DNA of 64,000 bases. Source: Azospirillum oleiclasticum (GTDB lineage: Bacteria > Pseudomonadota > Alphaproteobacteria > Azospirillales > Azospirillaceae). The position numbers were made by a program, and so were the translations under genes. Positions 1 to 7,046 of this stretch are shown one piece after another (position 1 is the stretch's first letter; every line of letters begins with the position of its first letter). The notes below the pieces were generated by a model. That model had not been told where the DNA came from. It was given only the letters and a program-made list of their open reading frames with translations, and searched no databases. The stretch covers positions 122,080 to 186,079 of the forward strand of contig NZ_JABFFR010000002.1 of assembly GCF_013423485.1 (NCBI RefSeq), given 5' to 3'.

Positions 1-1639
1 TGTTGGTGACACCGTCCTCGGCGGCATCGAGAAGGTCGCGTGCACGGCCGAGGCCACGATCCCCCGCTCGGATCGCCTTGAGAAGGTCGTCCCTGAACCC
101 GTTCGTCCCCAACTCCGGATAACGGAGCAGCAGTTCCGACTTGTACCGCATGACATACAGATGCGCCTGGAAACAGGACTGGTCGAAATCGATCAGGTGG
201 GATCGATCGATCTGGACATCCCCCTCCATCGCCACCAAAGCCGCCGGCAAATCGATCGTGACGAGTTTCTCGATGAACGGATCGTCGATCAAGGACCCTT
301 GAGAATTGTTTACCCGTTCCAGAAGGCGTGTGATTTCCGTCTTCAGGGAGGCTTTCATTCGATCCGTGTCATCGATCGCGCCGGCAAGCGCCTCGGCATC
401 GGTGCATACGGTCTCCGCCAGAACCAAGTTGCTTCGCAGGATCGCATCCTCGCAGCGACTGATGAGATGGGTCAGTTGCGGAATGGTGCTGGGCGGCAGA
501 TCATCAAGCCGGACGATTCGTGTGCGCAACGGGGTCAGGCGATCGAAACACGCCGATTTCTTTTCAAGGTCGGCGACTTCCGTTTCGAGCTGATCGAGTT
601 GAGGCGTCGCATTCATCGCGTACCATGCGACGTTCTGAATGGCAAGCGACAGTCGGTTCCGTTCGACGTCCAGCTTCAACGCTGCCGGACCGCGTCGGCT
701 CGAGTCCGGCGCCGTTGATCCGTCGAGGCTGGCGATGCGCCGCATGATTTCGGCCTTTCGGCGAACCACCGGCAACCAGGTGTTTATGGCCAGTGACAAC
801 AAGGCGCCCATTCCCACCAAGAGGAAAACGCCTAGAATGTTCCACCTCTGATCGTAGTTCGGCGCCACCGCGATCGACATGGTCTGCTTCGGTAGCTTTT
901 CGTCCGTGTCCTTGATCTGCAAAAGCCCGTCGTAACGGCTGCCAAGCGACTGAAGGGGCATCTCCACCGTGACCGGCTGCGTGTGGCCGGGTGCCAGCGT
1001 GAAGGTTGACGGTTGGATCGTTGCGTCGATCCGTCCCGCCATCCCGTTGAGGGGCACCGCGAACTCCAGCGCGATGTTGCGCGTCGGGGCCGCCGGTGGG
1101 TTGGTGAGCTCAAAGCTGAAAATCCGGTGATGCGGCCCGTCCGGGCGGAACAGGAGGCCCCCCTTCACCATGATCCCGGCAGACTGGCGCACGGAAAGCG
1201 GCGGAACCCAGCCGGCGTCGAGGGCTTCGATCACAAGCCGCCCACCACTCTTGTCGCCGACCCTGACATCCAGGAAAGCCCGGTAGGGGCCCGGTGGGCT
1301 CAAGCCCGAAAGCTCCGCGGGAATCCGCAGGATCGCCATTGGCGGTACGTTGGCGATGATGGTTCCATCCTGCAGTCGAACCACAGGATCGCCTTCGGCC
1401 GGTTTCAGTTGGAATTTGCCGGATGGTTCAGGCACCAGCTTCACCGGAACCGGTTTGCTGCTGCCATTCTCCAGTATTAAGGTCTGAGTGGCGACGTGAT
1501 TGGAAGCGCTGACCAGGGGGACTGCCGGCTCCGTCCAGACCGTGACCGCTTCCATCGAAAGGCCGGCCGCCGAGGCCCCTGCCGATGGGAACAGGATGAG
1601 CGACAGTGCTGCCACAATCCGACACACTACGAGGGACAT
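1..1639 (-). CDS. Membrane-anchored protein of unknown function (C-terminus beyond window)
   Basis: The frame is open without a stop from the ATG at 1637-1639 to the window edge, giving at least 546 residues. GGGAGG lies 5 bases before the start. Residues 1-25 look like a signal peptide with an ASA/AG cleavage site. Residues about 26-260 are beta-rich and resemble exported Ig-like sandwich domains. A single membrane helix follows at about 266-288, and the remainder is charged and helical, possibly coiled coil in the cytoplasm. This suggests a one-pass protein with a periplasmic sensing or binding region. I do not recognise the family. The next gene, glnII, is on the same strand but more than 400 bases upstream, so this gene probably has its own promoter. 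Confidence 0.72.
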   Translation of the reverse strand, partial: MSLVVCRIVAALSLILFPSAGASAAGLSMEAVTVWTEPAVPLVSASNHVATQTLILENGSSKPVPVKLVPEPSGKFQLKPAEGDPVVRLQDGTIIANVPPMAILRIPAELSGLSPPGPYRAFLDVRVGDKSGGRLVIEALDAGWVPPLSVRQSAGIMVKGGLLFRPDGPHHRIFSFELTNPPAAPTRNIALEFAVPLNGMAGRIDATIQPSTFTLAPGHTQPVTVEMPLQSLGSRYDGLLQIKDTDEKLPKQTMSIAVAPNYDQRWNILGVFLLVGMGALLSLAINTWLPVVRRKAEIMRRIASLDGSTAPDSSRRGPAALKLDVERNRLSLAIQNVAWYAMNATPQLDQLETEVADLEKKSACFDRLTPLRTRIVRLDDLPPSTIPQLTHLISRCEDAILRSNLVLAETVCTDAEALAGAIDDTDRMKASLKTEITRLLERVNNSQGSLIDDPFIEKLVTIDLPAALVAMEGDVQIDRSHLIDFDQSCFQAHLYVMRYKSELLLRYPELGTNGFRDDLLKAIRAGDRGLGRARDLLDAAEDGVTN

Positions 1640-2052
1640 CTCTACCTCCCCGCGTATGCCGCCGTTTCACCGGACGCAGATGCACCGTTGCGGATGCGCA
1701 ATCCGTAGCCGGTCAGGCGAGCATGTTTTTCCCTGATCGAGCGTGGCCCGGCAATTGAACGGAATCAACCGGAGAAATTGGAACGAAGAATTTCTCCCCA
1801 CCGGAAAGTGTCGCGGAGCGTGTCGTGCCGGTGCTTCAGCGAAGCCTTGGGCATCCAGGTTTCGGCGGATGGGGGATGGCGTTTTGATGAGCCGCGCCGC
1901 GCGATGGCCCGAAGGGCCGAAGGGGTATTCATCAGGCTGGCTCCCCGGCCAGCATCCATCACGGCGCTGGAACACCCTGGCCTTTCGCGGCCTTGATCCC
2001 GCCGGACGGAGTCACGGCGCGGACGCTCGCACGCCCGCGCCGTGTTGGACCA
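1640..2052. other. Intergenic region between glnII and the gene at 1-1639
   Basis: About 410 bases without a convincing gene. It should hold the promoter of the gene that starts at 1639 and the end of the glnII transcript, which includes the hairpin at 2013-2044. Short open frames here have no family resemblance or ribosome site. I see no clear promoter hexamers. Confidence 0.5.
2013..2044 (-). terminator. GC-rich hairpin after glnII
   Basis: A perfect 10-bp stem (2013-2022 with 2035-2044, 12-base loop) lies just past the glnII stop codon at 2053-2055. No T-run follows it on the minus strand, so it may act as a 3'-stabilising hairpin or a poor intrinsic terminator. Confidence 0.4.
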
Positions 2053-3099
2053 TTACGCCGCAACCGTCTCGGTCGCTTCCGCACTGGTCGGAACCGTGGA
2101 GATGGTCTTCAGGATCTGCGAGGCGATCTGGTACGGGTCGCCCTGGGAGTTCGGTCGGCGGTCTTCCAGATAGCCGCGGTAGTCGTTGCGCACGAAGCTG
2201 TGCGGCACGCGGATGGACGCACCGCGGTCGGCCACGCCGTAGCTGAAGGTGTGGATCGACTGCGTCTCGTGCTTGCCGGTCAGCCGCATGTGGTTGTCCG
2301 GGCCGTAGACGGCGATGTGGTCCGCACGCGCGGCCTCGAAGGCGGCCATCAGCTTCTCGAAATACTCCTTGCCGCCCACCTCGCGCAGGTAGGTGGTCGA
2401 GAAGTTGGCGTGCATGCCCGAGCCGTTCCAGTCGGTGTCGCCCAGCGGCTTGCAGTGATACTCGATGTCGATGCCGTACTTCTCGGTCAGCCGCTCGAGG
2501 AAGTAGCGGGCGAGCCAGATCTCGTCGGCGGCGCGCTTGGAGCCCTTGCCGAAGATCTGGAATTCCCACTGGCCCTTGGCGACCTCGGCGTTGATGCCTT
2601 CGTGGTTCAGGCCGGCGGCGAGGCAGATCTCGAGGTGCTCCTCGACGATCTGGCGGGCGATGCTGCCCACCTTGCTGTAGCCGACGCCGGTGTAGTACGG
2701 ACCCTGCGGGGCCGGGTACCCGTTCTCCGGGAAGCCCAGGGGCCGGCCGTCCTTGAAGAAGAAGTACTCCTGCTCGAAGCCGAACCAGGCGCCTTCGTCG
2801 TCCAGGATGGTCGCGCGCATGTTCGACGGGTGCGGGGTAACGCCGTCCGGCATCATCACTTCGCAGAGCACGACGGCGCCGTTCTTGCGCTCGACGTCCG
2901 GAACGATGCGCACCGGCTTCAGCACGCAATCGGAGCTGCGGCCTTCCGCCTGCTTGGTCGAGCTGCCGTCGAAGCCCCACAGCGGCAGCTGTTCGAGCGT
3001 CGGGAACTCGTCGAACTCCTTGATCTGCGTCTTGCCGCGCAGGTTGGGTACCGGCGTGTACCCGTCGAGCCAAACATACTCGAGCTTGTACTTGGTCAT
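2053..3099 (-). CDS. glnII: Glutamine synthetase type II (GSII, eukaryotic-type)
   Basis: ATP-dependent synthesis of glutamine from glutamate and ammonium in the cytoplasm. The 348-residue length and the N-terminal signature MTKYKLEYVWLDGY are those of the octameric GSII family seen in rhizobia, streptomycetes and eukaryotes, not of the 470-residue GlnA. Other visible family blocks are LPLWGFDGSSTKQAEG, GFEQEYFFF and WNGSGMHANFST, which belong to the metal and substrate sites. I chose the ATG at 3097-3099 because the family N-terminus begins there; the frame stays open upstream. A sigma-54 promoter match lies about 100 bases upstream, which fits the NtrC control known for rhizobial glnII. GSII is an additional enzyme in bacteria that also carry glnA. 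Confidence 0.95.
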   Translation of the reverse strand: MTKYKLEYVWLDGYTPVPNLRGKTQIKEFDEFPTLEQLPLWGFDGSSTKQAEGRSSDCVLKPVRIVPDVERKNGAVVLCEVMMPDGVTPHPSNMRATILDDEGAWFGFEQEYFFFKDGRPLGFPENGYPAPQGPYYTGVGYSKVGSIARQIVEEHLEICLAAGLNHEGINAEVAKGQWEFQIFGKGSKRAADEIWLARYFLERLTEKYGIDIEYHCKPLGDTDWNGSGMHANFSTTYLREVGGKEYFEKLMAAFEAARADHIAVYGPDNHMRLTGKHETQSIHTFSYGVADRGASIRVPHSFVRNDYRGYLEDRRPNSQGDPYQIASQILKTISTVPTSAEATETVAA

Positions 3100-3197
3100 T
3101 GTTGGTCTCTCAATGGCTGATGCCACAGGGCTTGCGGAAGACCCGGTGTGTGCCTGACGCACCGACCCGTCCGGACGGCAGGGACGGAGATGGAGAA

Positions 3198-3214
3198 AGC
3201 ACAAGCCGTGCCAG
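3198..3214 (-). promoter_or_regulatory. Sigma-54 (RpoN) promoter for glnII
   Basis: On the minus strand the sequence reads CTGGCACGGCTTGTGCT. It has the full -24 element TGGCACG and the -12 GC at exactly the 12-base offset that sigma-54 requires; the only departure is G for the first T of TTGC. The inferred start of transcription is near 3188, leaving a leader of about 90 bases before glnII. The inverted repeat at 3296-3320, with one good NtrC half-site (GGTGCA), lies at a suitable upstream distance but is not a clean NtrC site. Confidence 0.62.
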
Positions 3215-3517
3215 ACAGCGGAAAGAGGCAGGACCTATGGCCTTTCCACGCCGGGAAACCGCTCGGTCCCGCCCAACGCCGCAGATGTGCTCGAGTTTTG
3301 CGCAAGTTCTCGGTGCAAAAACAGGCGCGATGAATAATTTGCGCGCATATTAGGCGTCTGCGAAACTCGGGGTGAGGGCTGCGCATCCAAAAGTGGATTT
3401 ACTGACCTTGCCCTCGTGCGTTCCTTAAGTTTTTTGCAGTCGCGAACGATTTCGATTGCACGTGATTTGGCAATGCAGCACCCTACTGGCACGGATATGT
3501 GTTATTCACCTGGACTT

Positions 3518-3556
3518 GGGGCCGCAGGACCTGTTTTGCGGCCTCCTTTTCCTTTT
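3518..3556 (+). terminator. Orphan intrinsic terminator on the plus strand
   Basis: The stem GGCCGCA/TGCGGCC (3520-3526 with 3537-3543, extendable by one GC and one GT pair) has a 10-base loop and is followed by CTCCTTTTCCTTTT. No plus-strand coding gene precedes it; glnII starts at 3099 in the other direction. It is read as a Rho-independent terminator of an unannotated plus-strand transcript. Confidence 0.6.
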
Positions 3557-3961
3557 AGGTGGGGAATTCGCTGATCCGTTGCCGGCACGCGCTGTGCCGC
3601 ATCCTGCGCAATCCTGCCCCGCCATCGCTGTTGAGCTTCCGTGCATCCCGAGAAGCGTGACCAACATCGATTCCGGCCACCGTGCTTCGGAAACCAGCCA
3701 CCGGGAAAGCCGAAGTCTCCCGTTATTCGTGCCGAAACTGCAGGCAAAAGCACTGTCTGCTTAAGGAATGGACGATTGTAGCTGTTCTTTTCGCAACTGC
3801 ATCATTCAAGACGTGGCGCAAAAAACAGCACAATGATCACTGCCAATCATACAGTCAGGTGATACTTTTGGATGAGGCGACGATTTGCGCTTGGGATCAA
3901 AGTTTGTTACGGTGTGTTTAGTCTGATGCTTCGAATGCACCATCGGACGGAGGACCGAACC

Positions 3962-4141
3962 ATGATCCACGCTGTCGAACCCAGGACCGCCACCATCTAC
4001 CAGTTCCCCCTGAAGGCACGCCGGACCGCCCCGGCCATGACCGAGGGGCGCGTTGCCCAGCCCGTCGTCACCGACGGCTGGTACCATGAAGCCGCGGTTC
4101 AGGAGGCGGTCGACGAGGCCACGCGCCGCCGCACGCGCTGA
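3962..4141 (+). CDS. DUF2735 family small protein
   Basis: A 59-residue soluble protein. The block TATIYQFPLKAR near the N-terminus and the C-terminal DGWYHEAAVQEA match the DUF2735 family, known as a short protein found next to glnII in rhizobia and relatives. The ATG at 3962-3964 is preceded by CGGAGG at a normal distance; the frame extends upstream but without a better start. Its position divergent to glnII supports a role tied to nitrogen status. The biochemical function is not established. Confidence 0.8.
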   Translation: MIHAVEPRTATIYQFPLKARRTAPAMTEGRVAQPVVTDGWYHEAAVQEAVDEATRRRTR

Positions 4142-4145
4142 TGCC

Positions 4146-5402
4146 TCAGCGCCTGCCGTAACGGCGCCCGGCCTCGATCGCCAGCCCCTGGCCGACCGAG
4201 CCGAAGGTGTCGCCCTCGATCACGCGGGCTCCCGGCAGGCGGCCGGTGATGGCCCGGCGGACGTGCGGCAGCAGGGTGGAGCCGCCGGTAAGGAACACGG
4301 CGTCAACCCGTGTCTCGTCCACGCCCGCGTCGCGCAGGCAATCCTCGGTGCGCGCGGCAATGCGGGCCGCCAGTGAGGCGGTCGCTTCCACCATGGCCTC
4401 GGCGGTGACCGCGGGCTCCTCCCCGCCGTCGCGCCAGCCCAGATGCAGGACCGTGCGCGGGGTGCCGGTCAGCGCGATCTTCGCCCGCTCCACATCCATC
4501 GCCAGGGCATGGCCGCGGTGTTCCTCCACCACGTCGAGCAGGCGTCCGATCAGGTCGGGGCGTGCGGATTCCCGGTGGATGCGCTTCAACTCCGCCACCG
4601 ATTTGGCGGTGTACAGGAAGTTGATGCGCGACCAGGTGGCCAGATCCAGATAGACGCTGCGGGGGGCCAGCAGCCCGGCCCGCTTCATCGGGCTGCCGAA
4701 GCCCAGCATCGGCATCACCGCCGACAGGCTGAGATCGCGGTCGAAGTCGGTGCCACCGATGCGCACGCCATCGTTGGCCAGGATGTCCGCGGCGCGGTCG
4801 GTGCGGTGCCGCCGCTCCGGCCCGATGCGGACAATCGAGAAGTCCGACGTGCCGCCGCCGATGTCGGCGATCAACGCCAGCTCCTCCCGGTCCACCTGCA
4901 TCTCGTAATCGAGCGCCGCGGCGATCGGTTCGAACTGGAAGGAAACGTGGCGGAAGCCGACGGCCCGCGCGATCTCTTCCAGGGCACGTTCAGCGGCGGC
5001 ATCGGCATCGGCATCACCATCCACGAAATGGACCGGCCGGCCATGCACCACCGCGTCGAGCGGCCCGCCGGCCTGCGCCTCGCCGCGCCGCTTCACCTCG
5101 CCGAGGAATTGGGCGATCACGGCCCGGAAGCTGATGCGGCGAGTGTCGAGCTGCGTGTCCGCGTCGATCAGGTCGGTGCCCAGCGCCGACTTGATGGAGC
5201 GCATCAGGCGCCCATCCGCCCCGGCCACATAGGCCTCGATCGCCGCGCGGCCATAGGCGGTGGAGTGCGTCTCGAAATCGAAGAACAAGGCACTCGGCAG
5301 CGTGACGCTGGCGCCTTCCAGCGGCAGGAGCCGCGCTCCACCTACCCCGCCGGTGCCCAGCGTCGTGTTCGATGTGCCGAAATCCAGACCGCAAGCCGTC
5401 AT
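4146..5402 (-). CDS. Hsp70-family (YegD-like) ATPase
   Basis: 418 residues, close to the actin-like nucleotide-binding domain of Hsp70 alone. Phosphate-binding loop 1 is near the N-terminus (GLDFGTSNTTLG), the second phosphate motif is IADIGGGTSDFS, and the adenosine motif FLTGGSTLLPHV is near the C-terminus. There is no DnaK-type substrate-binding domain or lid, as in the YegD group. A chaperone-like or regulatory ATPase role is inferred; the substrate is unknown. It ends four bases from the convergent DUF2735 gene and probably is transcribed alone. Confidence 0.85.
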   Translation of the reverse strand: MTACGLDFGTSNTTLGTGGVGGARLLPLEGASVTLPSALFFDFETHSTAYGRAAIEAYVAGADGRLMRSIKSALGTDLIDADTQLDTRRISFRAVIAQFLGEVKRRGEAQAGGPLDAVVHGRPVHFVDGDADADAAAERALEEIARAVGFRHVSFQFEPIAAALDYEMQVDREELALIADIGGGTSDFSIVRIGPERRHRTDRAADILANDGVRIGGTDFDRDLSLSAVMPMLGFGSPMKRAGLLAPRSVYLDLATWSRINFLYTAKSVAELKRIHRESARPDLIGRLLDVVEEHRGHALAMDVERAKIALTGTPRTVLHLGWRDGGEEPAVTAEAMVEATASLAARIAARTEDCLRDAGVDETRVDAVFLTGGSTLLPHVRRAITGRLPGARVIEGDTFGSVGQGLAIEAGRRYGRR

Positions 5403-5499
5403 GCCGCCCTCCGCCGATCAGGGGCGCGACGCTATAGCGGTGTTGGCCCGCCGGATCAACCCGCTATGATGCTGCGTTGCACAATCCCGTCCCGCCCGA

Positions 5500-6576
5500 A
5501 TGGATCCTTCCGACATGTCCCAGCCGACCCGACGCAGCGCTCTGCGCGACGCCCTGACGCTGCTCCGCCGCGCCCTGGCAAAGCTGAGGGGGCTGCTTCC
5601 GCAGGATGCCCGCCGGACGGCACCCGACGGCCGACCGCCCGTCGCCGAACCCCCGCCGGCTGCGGCTCCGGCTGCGGTTCCGGCACCGGCTGCAGCGCCG
5701 GCCGGGCAGGGGCGATTCCTGGAAGGCAGCGTGGAGGCCGCGGCCGGACGTCGCGACTACAAGCTGTACGTCCCGGCCAATCTCCCGGCCGGCCCCTGTC
5801 CGCTGCTGGTGATGCTGCACGGCTGCACCCAGTCGCCGGACGATTTCGCGGCGGGGACCCGCATGAACGCGCTGGCCGAGGAACACGGTCTTCTGGTCGT
5901 CTATCCGGCCCAGCCGGAGTCGGCGAACGGCTCCAGATGCTGGAACTGGTTCAGCCCGGCGGATCAGCGGCGCGACGGCGGCGAACCGGCCCTTGTCGCC
6001 GCCATCACCGATCGGGTGATGGCGGAGCATCGTGTGGATGCGGCGCGGGTGTATGTGGCCGGCCTGTCGGCCGGCGGGGCAATGGCGGCCATCCTGGGCG
6101 CCACGCATCCCGACCGGTACGCCGCCCTCGGCGTGCATTCCGGCCTGCCCTGGGCGGCGGCAAGCGGGGTGCCGTCCGCCTTTGCGGCGATGCGCCGGGG
6201 CGTGTCCGCGCTTCGCCCGCTCCCGCGGCTCGACGGTGTCCGGGGCGCGCCGCCAGTCATCGTGTTCCACGGCGACGCCGACAAGACGGTCGCCGCTGTC
6301 AACGGCGAGCGCGTGGTCGAGCAGTACAGCGCCGCGTACGGCGACGTGACGCTGGTGGCGGAGGAGGGCAGTACGCCCGACGGCCGCGCCTGGGTCCGCA
6401 GCGTCGGCCGCACGCAGGACGGGGCGGTGGTCCTGGAACAGTGGGTGGTGAAGGGAGGTGGTCACGCCTGGTTCGGCGGCAACCCGGCCGGCAGCTACAC
6501 CGACCCGGCGGGTCCCGACGCCTCGTGCGAGATGCTGCGCTTCTTTCTCGGGCATTCTCGCGCGAACATCCACTGA
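5500..6576 (+). CDS. PHB depolymerase family esterase (LpqC-type alpha/beta hydrolase)
   Basis: 358 residues. The catalytic part (about 70-355) carries the family's LLVMLHGCTQSPDDFA oxyanion region, the nucleophile motif GLSAGG (Ser190), an acid in HGDADKTV and the histidine in GGGHAWFGG. It therefore belongs to the type 1 short-chain-length polyhydroxyalkanoate depolymerase/feruloyl esterase group. Residues 40-70 are a proline- and alanine-rich linker. No convincing signal peptide precedes it, so an intracellular role or non-classical export are both open. An ATG at 5515 is a possible alternative start. A TGC-rich palindrome-like site (5470-5483) lies just before the start. Confidence 0.85.
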   Translation: MDPSDMSQPTRRSALRDALTLLRRALAKLRGLLPQDARRTAPDGRPPVAEPPPAAAPAAVPAPAAAPAGQGRFLEGSVEAAAGRRDYKLYVPANLPAGPCPLLVMLHGCTQSPDDFAAGTRMNALAEEHGLLVVYPAQPESANGSRCWNWFSPADQRRDGGEPALVAAITDRVMAEHRVDAARVYVAGLSAGGAMAAILGATHPDRYAALGVHSGLPWAAASGVPSAFAAMRRGVSALRPLPRLDGVRGAPPVIVFHGDADKTVAAVNGERVVEQYSAAYGDVTLVAEEGSTPDGRAWVRSVGRTQDGAVVLEQWVVKGGGHAWFGGNPAGSYTDPAGPDASCEMLRFFLGHSRANIH

Positions 6577-6617
6577 ACGAATTCACAACGCCTCGGAAAC
6601 ACGCTAGATATGGAGGC

Positions 6618-7043
6618 ATGCCGATCCTCCGACGCTATCGCTGGTTCTACCCGATCGACTGGCCGCAGATCAGCCGCCATGTGCGGTTCGAGCGGGCCGG
6701 CGGGCGGTGTGAACAGTGCGGGCGACCGCACGGGGAGCGCGTGCGCTGCCTGGGCGACGGGCGCTGGCTCGACAGCGCCGGAAACACCTGGCGCGACGGG
6801 CAGGGGCGGCCGGCTCCCTGGCCCGACATGGTGGAGTATGCGGGGTCCCGCGTGACGCGGGTGGTGCTGGCCGCCTGCCACCGCGACCACAACCCGGCCA
6901 ACAACCGGCCACGCAACCTGATGGCGCTCTGCCAGCGCTGCCACATGCTGCACGACCGGGAGGAGCACCGGCGGCGCTTCCGCATCACCATCCTGCTGCG
7001 ACGCGCGCTGGGAGACCTGTTCCTCGGGCTCTACCGCTACTGA
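6618..7043 (+). CDS. HNH-like zinc-binding protein
   Basis: 141 residues. Two Cys pairs, CEQCG (near residue 35) and CQRCH (near 105), flank the core HRDHNPANNRPRNLMALC, which resembles HNH nuclease beta-beta-alpha metal folds. Proteins of this shape are usually annotated as HNH-like or zinc-finger proteins with no known target. The start is uncertain: the GGAGG before the ATG at 6618 is only one base away. It follows the esterase by 41 bases on the same strand. Confidence 0.6.
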   Translation: MPILRRYRWFYPIDWPQISRHVRFERAGGRCEQCGRPHGERVRCLGDGRWLDSAGNTWRDGQGRPAPWPDMVEYAGSRVTRVVLAACHRDHNPANNRPRNLMALCQRCHMLHDREEHRRRFRITILLRRALGDLFLGLYRY

Positions 7044-7046
7044 TGA

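Larger units (their letters stand above)
3100..3961. other. AT-richer regulatory spacer between glnII and the DUF2735 gene
   Basis: 862 bases, clearly less GC-rich than the flanks, separating two divergent genes. It contains a sigma-54 promoter for glnII (3198-3214), an inverted repeat TTTTGC/GCAAAA with 13-base spacing (3296-3320), and an intrinsic terminator on the plus strand (3518-3556) with no plus-strand gene before it. Open frames at 3456-3764 (+) and 3502-3753 (-) look like chance: no ribosome site, odd composition, no recognisable domain. A small RNA is possible (see findings). Confidence 0.55.

Noticed and set aside
3296..3320. NtrC binding site upstream of glnII
   Set aside because: Only the right half (GGTGCA) is good; the left half matches 4 of 6 and the spacing is two bases too long. 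Kept as a remark, not called as a site.
3456..3764. Open frame of about 100 codons in the glnII spacer
   Set aside because: No ribosome site, no family resemblance, and it overlaps a terminator hairpin; likely chance.
3813..3830. Sigma-54 promoter before the DUF2735 gene (TGGCGC then GC)
   Set aside because: The GG and GC doublets are 13 bases apart instead of 12, and sigma-54 tolerates little spacing change.
4443..7043. 866-codon plus-strand open frame
   Set aside because: It runs antisense through the Hsp70 gene and out of frame through the esterase; only its last part (from 6618) is a real gene.
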